Part shown: piece by piece, positions 56,121 through 64,000 of the stretch | Position numbering within the stretch: position 1 is the first letter of the stretch | Layout of the letters: each line of letters begins with the position of its first letter | From: Sphingobacteriia bacterium | Lineage (GTDB): Bacteria; Bacteroidota; Bacteroidia; NS11-12g; UBA955 | DNA: 64,000 nucleotides | Assembly: GCA_021151535.1 (NCBI GenBank) | Contig: JAGKXC010000001.1 | Span: 1 to 64,000, forward strand | Reading direction: 5' to 3' | The notes under the pieces: generated by a model | Databases searched by the model: none | What the model saw: the letters and a program-made list of their open reading frames with translations, nothing else | What the model was told of the DNA's origin: nothing | Made by a program: the position numbers and the translations under genes

Positions 56121-57076
56121 CCCAATGGATCTTCTATGTTACTCTCTCGGATAATATAAGTGGGTCTATTCTTTACATTCTCACTTACCCTACCCAAATA
56201 TTCACCCAACATCCCAATGCCAACCAACTGAACACCACCCAAAAACAAGATCGAAATCTGCAGAGACGTCCAACCCTGAATGGTATAACCAAAGAACTTC
56301 TGATAAATACTATACAATATCATTAAAAAAGCCACAATTGAAACAAGAAAACCCATCATTGTAGCCAATTTCAATGGCCAGTTGCTAAAACTCACAATTC
56401 CATCCATCGCAAACTTCATCATCTTCGAATAACTAAACTTCGTTTCTCCACCCATTCTTTCCTCCCTATCATACTCTACCGCTACATGGTTAAATCCAAT
56501 CCATGCAATCTGCCCACGCAAATATTTATCCCTTTCCGGCATCAACTTCAATACCCTTTGAACCTTCCTATGTATCAACCGGAAATCTCCCGTATCAATG
56601 GGAATCTCCACACTCGTCATCTTCGCCAATAACCGGTAAAAAAGCTTCGCAGTAATCTTCTTCATCAGTGTTTCTCCGCTGCGCGATTTGCGCTTCGCAT
56701 ACACTACCTCAAACCCCTCCAATGATTTTTCATATAACGCTGGAATCAATTCCGGTGGATCTTGCCCATCGCCATCCATGATAATAATCCTTTCCCCTAT
56801 TGCATTCTCAATACCCGCAGTAATCGCTATCTGATGACCGAAATTCCTAGAAAAATCAATATATTTCACCGATTTGTTCTCATCCGCCAACCCCAAAATC
56901 ATCGCCATCGATGCATCCCGCGAACCATCATTCACAAATACAATTTCATACGCAATACCCATCTGCTGCATCACATCCACTATCCTTTGATACAACTTTC
57001 TAATATTCATCTCCTCATTATAAATCGGAACAACCACCGATAACAAAACAGAAGATTGATTTTTGGTTTCAGCCAT
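56117..57076 (-). CDS. Family 2 glycosyltransferase (polyprenyl-phosphate sugar synthase, GtrB/DPM1-like)
   Basis: Inverting GT-A glycosyltransferase of 319 residues. The N-terminal VVPIYNEEMNI, the FVNDGSRDASM strand, MDGDGQDPPE (metal site), GDFRLIHRKV and the ERMGGETKFSYSKMMKFAMDGI region are typical of dolichol/undecaprenyl-phosphate glycosyltransferases. Two transmembrane helices follow at about 230-255 and 265-290. A -7 box ends 4 bases before the ATG. Coupled to the downstream GT-C gene. Confidence 0.92.
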   Translation of the reverse strand: MAETKNQSSVLLSVVVPIYNEEMNIRKLYQRIVDVMQQMGIAYEIVFVNDGSRDASMAMILGLADENKSVKYIDFSRNFGHQIAITAGIENAIGERIIIMDGDGQDPPELIPALYEKSLEGFEVVYAKRKSRSGETLMKKITAKLFYRLLAKMTSVEIPIDTGDFRLIHRKVQRVLKLMPERDKYLRGQIAWIGFNHVAVEYDREERMGGETKFSYSKMMKFAMDGIVSFSNWPLKLATMMGFLVSIVAFLMILYSIYQKFFGYTIQGWTSLQISILFLGGVQLVGIGMLGEYLGRVSENVKNRPTYIIRESNIEDPLG

Positions 57077-57080
57077 GTTT

Positions 57081-57088
57081 CAAAAATA
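57081..57088 (-). promoter_or_regulatory. -7 promoter box of the GT2/GT-C operon
   Basis: TATTTTTG on the minus strand, an exact consensus match four bases before the ATG at 57076. Confidence 0.65.
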
Positions 57089-57104
57089 TACAATCTTTAC
57101 TTTG

Positions 57105-57112
57105 TAACTTTG
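57105..57112 (+). promoter_or_regulatory. -7 promoter box of the thioredoxin gene
   Basis: TAACTTTG, an exact consensus match 18 bases before the ATG at 57131. It is divergent from the GT2 promoter 16 bases away. Confidence 0.65.
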
Positions 57113-57130
57113 TATTCTAATATCATTCCT

Positions 57131-57532
57131 ATGAAAAAGTTACTTTCCTTTGGTTTTGTTATGTTGTTAACCACCTTTGCCATGGTTTCAACTACCAATT
57201 GCCAACAATCAACTAGCCATGATGGACCAATTTCTGTTGAAGAATTCGATAAAATTATCGGCGGCGATAAATTAGTAATGGTTGATTTTTATACCACTTG
57301 GTGCGGCCCCTGCAAAAGAATGGCCCCTTTTATCCAGCAAATTAAAGAACAACACAGCAACACGGTTATAGTGTTAAAAGTTGATGCCGAAGCACAAATG
57401 AATATTGCTGATCGCTATCGTTTGGAAGGTTACCCAACCGTAATTTTCTTTAAGAAAGGTCAGGTTATCGGGCGATCCCTCGGTTACACCGATTACGACG
57501 GTTTAATGAACCTCGTGAACAAGTTCAAATAA
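57131..57532 (+). CDS. Exported thioredoxin
   Basis: 133-residue thioredoxin with an N-terminal export signal (MKKLLSFGFVMLLTTFAMVS). A cysteine at position 24 (TTNC) might be lipidated, but the lipobox is weak. The active site WCGPC is at 57-61, and the cis-proline region GYPTVIFFKKG is intact, so normal redox activity is expected in the periplasm. The frame is open upstream to 57056, but the signal peptide and promoter position fix 57131. A strong terminator follows. Confidence 0.92.
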   Translation: MKKLLSFGFVMLLTTFAMVSTTNCQQSTSHDGPISVEEFDKIIGGDKLVMVDFYTTWCGPCKRMAPFIQQIKEQHSNTVIVLKVDAEAQMNIADRYRLEGYPTVIFFKKGQVIGRSLGYTDYDGLMNLVNKFK

Positions 57533-57560
57533 GTTAATCCCTTCCCACCTATCATATTCA

Positions 57561-57586
57561 AACGCCAGTATCCACTGGCGTTTTTT
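57561..57586. terminator. Bidirectional terminator between trx and the DUF5723-like gene
   Basis: AACGCCAGT and ACTGGCGTT form a 9-bp perfect stem with a 4-base loop, followed by T on the plus strand. It lies 29 bases after the thioredoxin stop and serves the convergent gene only weakly (few T on the minus side). Confidence 0.85.
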
Positions 57587-57588
57587 GT

Positions 57589-59148
57589 TTAAAAAGATAT
57601 TCCAGCAGATAATTTCAATCCAAGTCCATGAAAAACATTTGGAGCTAATAATGCCTCCACACCGTTGGCTTGAACGTGTAATTGCAGCATTTTTCCATCT
57701 TCATGGAGCTTATACAATCGCCAACCCAAATTGATATCAAACTTATCCCAGCCGCCGATAGAAAATCCCGCAGTAATTCTATTGAAATTCACTCGCATAT
57801 GCTCTCTATAAACACTTTTCTCCGTTCTCCTTATATCAAAGGCCTCGCTGATAATCCTACTAAAAAACGATGCCGGAATTTCAGGTTGTAAACTAATTCT
57901 TGGCATGTATCCTGTTGCATTTATGTATTGAAAACCAAATGGACCCATGTCAATACCCAATTGAAAAGGCATGAGCAAAAATCCAGATCTCCGTTGATCC
58001 AAATTGCCAATATCCTCTTTAACACGATCAACTTCTGAACTGATCCAGTTCGTTTGTTGCAGCTTTGTTGGCGTAATCAAAACCTGCTCAATAGAAACAG
58101 GCTGAACAGCCTTTAATCCTGCAGGTTTAAAGCCCTTACCATTAGCATCCCAAATATACCCTCGGCTACTCACCAACGCATCTTTTAAATAAAACACCCC
58201 AAAATCCTTTAAATCAAACTTGATTACCTGCTTTAACTGGCGATAATATGATCTAGAAAAAAGGTTATAATTACTAAACGACAAACCCATAACCGCGCCA
58301 CTGCTATTTTCATCCATCCTTACCCAGTTATATCGCCCGTTTACAGAAAGTGAATCTGCCAGCGATGAAGTATATACCTTCACAACCTCAGTTTTTAAAC
58401 GCTGAAAACCCGTTAATCTACCCACAAAAACACCCATCTCAATAAACGCAATATTATAATTCCACAATCCATAGGATTCTCGTTTCGTTCTTTCATGGGA
58501 AGATCCATAATAGGTTTCTCTGTTTATTGAAAGCAAAAAATCCAATCGCTCAGCCAAATATTGATCTACCTTATTGCTTCCCACATTCAACAACTCCCCG
58601 CGATAATATCCATTGCCCATAAACATCAATTTATAAGCATCTGGCGATATTTTTCCATTCAACAACCCACCTATACTTCCCACAACAGACCAATAATTGA
58701 TTGTAGAAATGCGAATTTTAGATAGTCCAGTTGCCGAAATAAACGCCGTATCATTTACAATTTCATCGTCTTCTCTCATTTTCTCCAACAGCGATTTATC
58801 TTTCACGTTTGAGGCAATCAACTTCGGTTCTCTAACTACCGAAGAAAATGAAAATCCAAAATTCTGATATAAACCAAATCGGCATTGACCCGTTCCAAAT
58901 CGATTGGCAGTATTACTCAATACTTCCTTGTCCATCCCACCGCCAAAAGCCAATTTATTGAATATATGTTGCGGTAAAATGTTACTTCCCGTCTGCAGAT
59001 TTGAAGTAAAAAAACCATAATACTGCTTCTTCTCTGGCTTCGTTTCAGAAACAGAATCTACCATCACACTATCAGATAAAACATCCTGTGCCATGGAAAT
59101 TCCAACATTACCAATCGCCAGTAAAAATACAATCCACTTACTTTTCAT
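57589..59148 (-). CDS. Predicted outer-membrane protein (DUF5723-like)
   Basis: Exported protein of 519 residues, signal peptide MKSKWIVFLLAIGNVGISMA. The region YYGFFTSNLQTGSNILPQHIFNKLAFGG and the many later alternating strands ending in GLKLSAGISF resemble Bacteroidota DUF5723 outer-membrane proteins; the family match is tentative. It starts 17 bases after the large lipoprotein gene on the same strand, so the two likely form an envelope unit. Function unknown. Confidence 0.65.
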   Translation of the reverse strand: MKSKWIVFLLAIGNVGISMAQDVLSDSVMVDSVSETKPEKKQYYGFFTSNLQTGSNILPQHIFNKLAFGGGMDKEVLSNTANRFGTGQCRFGLYQNFGFSFSSVVREPKLIASNVKDKSLLEKMREDDEIVNDTAFISATGLSKIRISTINYWSVVGSIGGLLNGKISPDAYKLMFMGNGYYRGELLNVGSNKVDQYLAERLDFLLSINRETYYGSSHERTKRESYGLWNYNIAFIEMGVFVGRLTGFQRLKTEVVKVYTSSLADSLSVNGRYNWVRMDENSSGAVMGLSFSNYNLFSRSYYRQLKQVIKFDLKDFGVFYLKDALVSSRGYIWDANGKGFKPAGLKAVQPVSIEQVLITPTKLQQTNWISSEVDRVKEDIGNLDQRRSGFLLMPFQLGIDMGPFGFQYINATGYMPRISLQPEIPASFFSRIISEAFDIRRTEKSVYREHMRVNFNRITAGFSIGGWDKFDINLGWRLYKLHEDGKMLQLHVQANGVEALLAPNVFHGLGLKLSAGISF

Positions 59149-59165
59149 CTTTTCCTGCTCCAAAA

Positions 59166-61214
59166 TTATTTGCCAATTTTCACCTGATAATCAACCTCAA
59201 TAGCCGTATTCATCTTTAACTGATAAACACTGTTCATCGTTTTCATCAATCCATCACTATTCAAAGTAGCTTGTATGGCAATAAACTTTGCTTGCTGCAA
59301 AGCCCAAATCTTCTCTCTGGGCAACGCAATACTAAAATTAGATTTCACAGTTTCTACCGGACTTCCATTAGGCAAAGTAATCCCTGGCTCAATGGCATTC
59401 AAACCTCCAACCACATCCAAACTCGTTAAATAACCCATCCCAGCATCTAATAAATCCAATTTCAACCCTGCTCCAAATGGAAACCCATTTTCTACTTCTA
59501 TCAAAATATTAGCGCCCCTAATTCTACTCAAATCACCCAACTTCTCCAACGATAAACTCTGGGTATCCCTTAAATTTAAATGATTAAATAACAATGAATA
59601 AGGCGCCTCTATCTTAAGTATTACTTCAACTTTACTGTTGTCAAAAACAAAATCTTTCCAATTGTTCACATTCCCATTTGGACTGGTTTCAATATCTAAG
59701 TTATAATGCAACAACTGCGGCAAATTCTCAATAAAGGTTCGAATATTTGAATTACTAGAATCTAATGCAATAATGGTCTCTGTGTAGGCATCACGCTTAA
59801 AAGGTGGTGAGGTAACAAATAAATCCTGCCCCAAAACAGTTGCGCCCAAGGCTTGTGAATTCTTGGTAAATACATTTTCCCCTACCAACTTATTCAACCT
59901 TATTCTGCCATCACCGCCAATACTATTTCTCAAAATTAAACTCACCTTAAAATCTTTCAATTTCATGTCAGCATCCAAACCCTTGAATAAATCAAAACCA
60001 GCAACTTGCTCGCCTGTTTGGTTCAAATTCTGACCCATATATCCAATCGCATAATCCGGATACATACCCTCCAATCGGTAATCAATTCGAATACTATCAT
60101 TCAAACCCACCTCTACTTTCCTACCAGAGCTATCCATTGTTACCAGTAAAACCTGGTGGAAAGTGTTTACAGTATCCTTTACGTTCGGATCCTTTCCTCT
60201 AAAGTCAATAACATAATCAGTTAGATCAAACAGCTCATCTTTGGTGGAAATATTCCCCTTAGTTGCACCAGGTAGTTTCACAATTGATTCCAACACCTTG
60301 CCATCCTTTTCAGCCGATGGAATTTTAAAGAACATCGTCATATCCTCCTCAATCGTGCTCACCAGATGAATGCGAATATGACCTCTTTTACACTTAAAAT
60401 ATTTCACCTGCGCACCGCCCATATAAACGGGCAATCCTTCATCTTGGTCTATTACAGTTTGAGTTGGAAACGCAGCTATAGCATGCCTTGGTCTCAATTT
60501 TCTAACGGCCAATTCAACATCCACTCCTTTACTTGCATCAATCAAAACAGGCCCAACACTCGCCTCAGTTATCAACCTTTTAATTGTACCACGCAATCCC
60601 TTAGTTACCGTTTTGTCGCGCAAATCAATCTGCTTCGTTACCGTAGCTTCAACCGCAATATCCATAAATGAATCCAACGCCACCACCGAATTATCCGAAG
60701 CATTCGTTAATTCAAAAACCAACAATTTCACTTTCACCGGCAAATGATTGCTCAACGAAATATCCATCAACCCGCTATCCAATGTAGCCGTTTCAAAAAA
60801 TGCACTGGCATCAATATCCACGGGCGATAAATTTGATTGATCTTGCGCTGGAACATTGGTAGTCTGTCCATTCAACAACTTGAATATGGGATTTATCTCA
60901 CCCAAAGTTACCGAACGCGTTATTTTCTGATCATTCAACTTCAGCCTTTTCAATGTAAAAAATGCCGAGATACCTGTATCATAAGCCCTCACATTCTCCA
61001 TCTGATAACGGTACACCAGATTTTCATACATCAGTTCATAAGAACTATCAATCAAATTTGATTTGAAGTGCGTGGTATCAATATCGCCCAATTTTAAAGA
61101 AGTTTTAAATAATGGCGATACAATACGATTCTCCCATGATGTTGCTTCCCTACTGCATGAAGCAATCACAAATAATACAATTGTTAGTGTACCAAAAATT
61201 AAGCGATTTTTCAT
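59166..61214 (-). CDS. Large hypothetical lipoprotein
   Basis: I do not recognise the family. The protein has 682 residues and begins MKNRLIFGTLTIVLFVIASCS, a clear lipoprotein signal with the lipidated Cys in VIASC. The body is rich in beta-strand patterns, with repeated segments of the type VKLLVFELTN, DITVEATV-like and LKLDLLDAGMG, suggesting several Ig-like or LEA-like beta modules. It has no catalytic motif I can name. Upstream gene of the pair with the outer-membrane protein ending at 57589; a shared surface complex is possible. Confidence 0.6.
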   Translation of the reverse strand: MKNRLIFGTLTIVLFVIASCSREATSWENRIVSPLFKTSLKLGDIDTTHFKSNLIDSSYELMYENLVYRYQMENVRAYDTGISAFFTLKRLKLNDQKITRSVTLGEINPIFKLLNGQTTNVPAQDQSNLSPVDIDASAFFETATLDSGLMDISLSNHLPVKVKLLVFELTNASDNSVVALDSFMDIAVEATVTKQIDLRDKTVTKGLRGTIKRLITEASVGPVLIDASKGVDVELAVRKLRPRHAIAAFPTQTVIDQDEGLPVYMGGAQVKYFKCKRGHIRIHLVSTIEEDMTMFFKIPSAEKDGKVLESIVKLPGATKGNISTKDELFDLTDYVIDFRGKDPNVKDTVNTFHQVLLVTMDSSGRKVEVGLNDSIRIDYRLEGMYPDYAIGYMGQNLNQTGEQVAGFDLFKGLDADMKLKDFKVSLILRNSIGGDGRIRLNKLVGENVFTKNSQALGATVLGQDLFVTSPPFKRDAYTETIIALDSSNSNIRTFIENLPQLLHYNLDIETSPNGNVNNWKDFVFDNSKVEVILKIEAPYSLLFNHLNLRDTQSLSLEKLGDLSRIRGANILIEVENGFPFGAGLKLDLLDAGMGYLTSLDVVGGLNAIEPGITLPNGSPVETVKSNFSIALPREKIWALQQAKFIAIQATLNSDGLMKTMNSVYQLKMNTAIEVDYQVKIGK

Positions 61215-61259
61215 CCTTGCTTGCAAGTTAATCCCAACGTGCAAGATTCACAAATTCAC

Positions 61260-61772
61260 TTATAAAATATGCTCAAAATACTGACTGATATTGATTTTGA
61301 AAAATCCAACCAATCCAAATATTAATACCCCCCAACAAAGAACAGAAATCACCATCATCTTCCAAGCCGATCTCCTATCTAATCCAAACCCAATCAACAA
61401 CAAGCAAGCCACCGGTAAACTTATCAATACAGGACCTAACAAAGCGATCACACTCAATCCACCTGACATTTTCACTTTCACAATAAATCGATTTTGCCAT
61501 GTAAATTTTCTTTGTTTTTTTGAACCAGACTTCAATTTATCTGACATATCTGGCAAAAACTTTACAGAAAACCATTTTTGCAACTTATTCCAACCCAATA
61601 ACAACATCTCACCCCAAAAAATCCAAGCAGTAACACCCAAAACCCCTCCCAACGTGGTAAACAAAAATCCTTTCACAGGATCATTGGCAAATGCGAACAT
61701 GGCCATACCAACCCCAAAAATGTATTTGAATGAAGATAACAATACAATTCCTGAAATTTCGTACCATTCCAT
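61260..61772 (-). CDS. Unrecognised small membrane protein
   Basis: 170-residue protein with four hydrophobic segments: about 5-27, 34-58, 104-128 and 135-160, separated by a basic hydrophilic loop (65-100, rich in Lys and Arg). The pattern MSGGLSVIALLGPVLISLPVACLLLIGFGLD recalls small-multidrug-export-type proteins, but I cannot support the assignment. It lies 45 bases upstream of the lipoprotein gene on the same strand. An ORF of 162 residues on the opposite strand covers the same bases and looks like its shadow. Confidence 0.55.
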   Translation of the reverse strand: MEWYEISGIVLLSSFKYIFGVGMAMFAFANDPVKGFLFTTLGGVLGVTAWIFWGEMLLLGWNKLQKWFSVKFLPDMSDKLKSGSKKQRKFTWQNRFIVKVKMSGGLSVIALLGPVLISLPVACLLLIGFGLDRRSAWKMMVISVLCWGVLIFGLVGFFKINISQYFEHIL

Positions 61773-61838
61773 ACCGTGAAGAAATGAAATTTTGTTCGTT
61801 TTCGTGCAAAAAATATTCCAGCCATTCAGAATTTAACG

Positions 61839-61846
61839 CAACTTTG
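61839..61846 (+). promoter_or_regulatory. Possible -7 box of the porin gene
   Basis: CAACTTTG (one mismatch to TAnnTTTG), 38 bases before the ATG at 61885. Confidence 0.4.
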
Positions 61847-61884
61847 TATCTACATATCGAAATTCCATCCCGGAATTTACCCAA

Positions 61885-64000
61885 ATGAGCAATTCAAAGT
61901 CAAAATTCAACCAAATTCCAATTTCATTTGTTAAAGCAAATTTTGGATTGAATGCCTTGAGCATGGGTTGTAAAACTATGTTTCTATTGCTGTGTTGTTT
62001 TTATTTCAATCAATCCTTTGGCCAAATGCCATTAGAGGCAAGTAAGTTCAAGGAATTAGCAGATTCCCAATCACCAGGAAAAACAAAATCCGATTCCATA
62101 AGCGCCGTCAAAAAGAAAACCAATAAACCCAAAACCTACCCAACTGCACAACCATTCCAATTGTCGATTTTAAACAACAAACAAAGGTTCCTCTCAGATA
62201 CTTCCAATCTTTATTGCCATCTTTACGACCCCAACTATCTCAATAATCAAGCTTGGGTAAATTTAGGTGAACCTGCCGGTCCCACGAAAGTGCTTGGTAA
62301 TTTCAGTCTTAATCCCGGATTTAACATAGGACTGAACCCTATGGGATCATTAAAGAAAACCAACCAAAACTTCAAATTTTATCAAGTTCAAGCACCGCTT
62401 ACATTGATGCGATATACACAAGGAACTGGTTCAAGTTTCGCGTTCAATGCCCTACATACTCAAAACCTATCACCTACATGGAACATTACATTAGACTACC
62501 AAAGTATAATAAATGAAAATATGTTTCTCGGAGCTGGTTTAAACTCAACTTCACGAAACACATTCCTTGGCTCAAATTTCACGTCACCCAATGGAAAATT
62601 CCACCAAGTTGTATTATTTGGTTGGAATAGACTAAGAAGAAATGAAAATGGAGGAATAAAACCCGCAGACTTTTATCAATATGCTCAAGTAGCAGATTCC
62701 ACACAATTTGGTCAAAGAACTTTTAACTACTATTCACCTTATTTAACTACTCCAGCCAAATCATTCTTTGGAAATAACCAGCATAGCATCGCTCACCAAT
62801 ACGCGTTAACAAAAAACATCAATATCACCCAATTCTCAACCTTTGAGAAAACAAGATTTCAATATGCAGATACCAAAAGAGATACAAACTTCTATGGCAA
62901 AAATTATTTCCAATACGCTGCAAAAACCAACGACTCTTCTGTGTGGATCAATCAAAACCACTTGTTAGGAACACAATTAGTATTTCAACAAGACTCAATT
63001 AAAAACAATATTATCAGTATAAATTATGCAATCAATAAAGCCACATACCAATCACTATTGCCAATGTGGATCGATTCATTATTGCCCAAAAACTTTTATT
63101 CAAACGGAATTCAATTTCATTGGTTAAATAGCAATTACCAACCCAATAAAATCTCATATCAACTTTTTGGTAATTATACACTAAACGGCAATGGTAAAAC
63201 CGCCCATCATATAAAAGCAGAATTCTGGATTCAAGACATTATCAAAAATCCATTGCCTAAACCCAATCAAACTTACTCATTACAACCAAAATTATCTTTA
63301 AAATTAGAACGAAACTTGCAACTTCCAACCTTATTTGATCAGCAATTCGCTTCTAACCATTTCTTCTACAACAACAACTTCAGTAACCTAACCGGAATTC
63401 AAAATGTGGAAATAACCGCTAACAGAATTACTTTGCTTCAATCCAAAAAGATGAGCATGGAATCTCCAAAAATGCTTACCGAATTAAACTTTAATGCGGA
63501 ATTAGGCCAATGGATAAACCCAGTACTTTCTATCGATGGTGTTCAACCATTACAGTATAATTTCATTTCAAATTACTCAAAAATTACTGCCCAATTCCAC
63601 CAACGAATTAATCATTTCCATTTATACCAAAATATTACATACCATAAATTTAAGGAGAATTACTTAAATCCTTTGTTTAATATGGGTGTTCCCAAAATTT
63701 ACAGCAAAACATCCCTGTTTTTCCAATACTACCTGTTCAACAAAGCCATGTTGGCCAAAACCGGCATCGATATTTGGTACACTTCAGAATTCACACCCAT
63801 GCAGTATCGCCCAGATGCCGCAACTTTCTACTACAATACGTTACAACCTTTTAAATCCGGCAACTACGCCCAAATTGATTGGTATGTATCAGCAAGAATA
63901 CAAACTGCAGATATCTATTTCAAAATAGAACATGCAAATGAACTATACCATATCCCAGGTTTTAACACCAGATATGATTATGTGCTCTACCATCCAATCC
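61885..64000 (+). CDS. Putative porin (Porin_10-like), 3' end outside the window
   Basis: The frame is open from ATG 61885 to the last base, about 705 residues, and continues beyond. A signal peptide-like stretch (MFLLLCCFYFNQSFG) starts at 61978, so translation may begin at ATG 61963 or 61978 instead. The mature part shows LGNFSLNPGFNIGLNPM, APLTLMRYTQGTGSSFAFNALHTQNLSPTWNITLDY and VLFGWNRLRRNENGGI, which match the Bacteroidota putative porin family. Many alternating strands follow, for example FHLYQNITYHKF and FFQYYLFNKAMLAKTGIDIWYTSEF. It is divergent from the small membrane protein gene. Confidence 0.75.
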   Translation, partial: MSNSKSKFNQIPISFVKANFGLNALSMGCKTMFLLLCCFYFNQSFGQMPLEASKFKELADSQSPGKTKSDSISAVKKKTNKPKTYPTAQPFQLSILNNKQRFLSDTSNLYCHLYDPNYLNNQAWVNLGEPAGPTKVLGNFSLNPGFNIGLNPMGSLKKTNQNFKFYQVQAPLTLMRYTQGTGSSFAFNALHTQNLSPTWNITLDYQSIINENMFLGAGLNSTSRNTFLGSNFTSPNGKFHQVVLFGWNRLRRNENGGIKPADFYQYAQVADSTQFGQRTFNYYSPYLTTPAKSFFGNNQHSIAHQYALTKNINITQFSTFEKTRFQYADTKRDTNFYGKNYFQYAAKTNDSSVWINQNHLLGTQLVFQQDSIKNNIISINYAINKATYQSLLPMWIDSLLPKNFYSNGIQFHWLNSNYQPNKISYQLFGNYTLNGNGKTAHHIKAEFWIQDIIKNPLPKPNQTYSLQPKLSLKLERNLQLPTLFDQQFASNHFFYNNNFSNLTGIQNVEITANRITLLQSKKMSMESPKMLTELNFNAELGQWINPVLSIDGVQPLQYNFISNYSKITAQFHQRINHFHLYQNITYHKFKENYLNPLFNMGVPKIYSKTSLFFQYYLFNKAMLAKTGIDIWYTSEFTPMQYRPDAATFYYNTLQPFKSGNYAQIDWYVSARIQTADIYFKIEHANELYHIPGFNTRYDYVLYHPI

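Noticed and set aside
61291..61779. 162-residue plus-strand ORF opposite the four-helix membrane protein
   Set aside because: Asn/Pro/Thr-rich, no signal or family pattern; the minus-strand frame has clear transmembrane segments. The choice is likely but not absolute.

Overview
The window reads as a chromosomal segment of a free-living member of the Bacteroidota. Several independent signs agree. Many genes are preceded by the phylum's -7 box TAnnTTTG, and Shine-Dalgarno sites are almost absent. There is a gliding-motility/type IX secretion C-terminal domain protein, a type IX secretion plug protein (DUF5103 type), FecR/ECF regulators, a Porin_10-type putative porin, a short-chain L-threonine dehydrogenase, a bacterial geranylgeranylglyceryl-phosphate-synthase homologue and a ComA-type phosphosulfolactate synthase. 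Base composition is AT-rich (roughly 38-39% G+C by eye). I cannot place it below phylum with confidence; Sphingobacteriales, Chitinophagales or Saprospirales-like lineages would fit. No rRNA, tRNA, insertion sequence, prophage, integrase or CRISPR array is visible, so this is a core rather than an accessory region.

Layout. 1-1872: a DEAD-box RNA helicase (5' end outside) with a long RGG tail. 1885-4248: lptB-lplA-nth on the minus strand. 4338-4418: the SRP RNA with its own promoter. 4477-8984: an envelope operon ppiD-like / surA-like / MoxR ATPase. 9093-12723: divergent obgE and leuS. 12751-15516: an orphan ECF sigma factor and recQ. 15668-17721: kdsD-manC (LPS/capsule sugar precursors). 17736-18835: a DMT/EamA transporter behind an unusually long leader carrying a palindrome and a terminator/antiterminator pair. 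18866-23765: proS and the B12-dependent nrdJ. 24096-27862: a GGGP-synthase homologue, an unknown membrane protein, a thioredoxin-fold lipoprotein, a polyprenyl synthase and a biotin carrier protein. 27883-36907: glycosyltransferase-C, T9SS plug, ABC-F, a GNAT enzyme, an orphan ABC ATPase, trmN6, PspC and an outer-membrane barrel. 36952-41660: miaB, tdh, a Gfo/Idh oxidoreductase and a FecR system whose N-terminal segment is a separate 58-residue gene. 41817-44870: a large T9SS cargo protein. 44873-48447: fabD, iscA-iscU, iscS and methylmalonyl-CoA epimerase. 48449-57532: LysE exporter, TPR protein-comA, two photolyase-family genes, GT-C/GT2 and a thioredoxin. 57589-64000: outer-membrane protein, large lipoprotein, membrane protein, and a putative porin running off the end.

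The strongest unexpected signals are regulatory. (1) At least six genes have a perfect TAnnTTTG box ending only 4-6 bases before the start codon, which predicts leaderless mRNAs. (2) The EamA gene is the opposite: a -33/-7 promoter, an 18-bp perfect palindrome at the predicted start point, and mutually exclusive terminator and antiterminator helices. (3) iscS and iscU-iscA share a near-identical 19-bp inverted-repeat operator placed over their promoters. (4) The hexamer ATCGCC/GGCGAT is several-fold over-represented in genes and non-coding DNA alike. Among proteins, the photolyase-family pair (one apparently domain-permuted, one lacking the expected iron-sulfur cysteines) and the split anti-sigma gene deserve follow-up.
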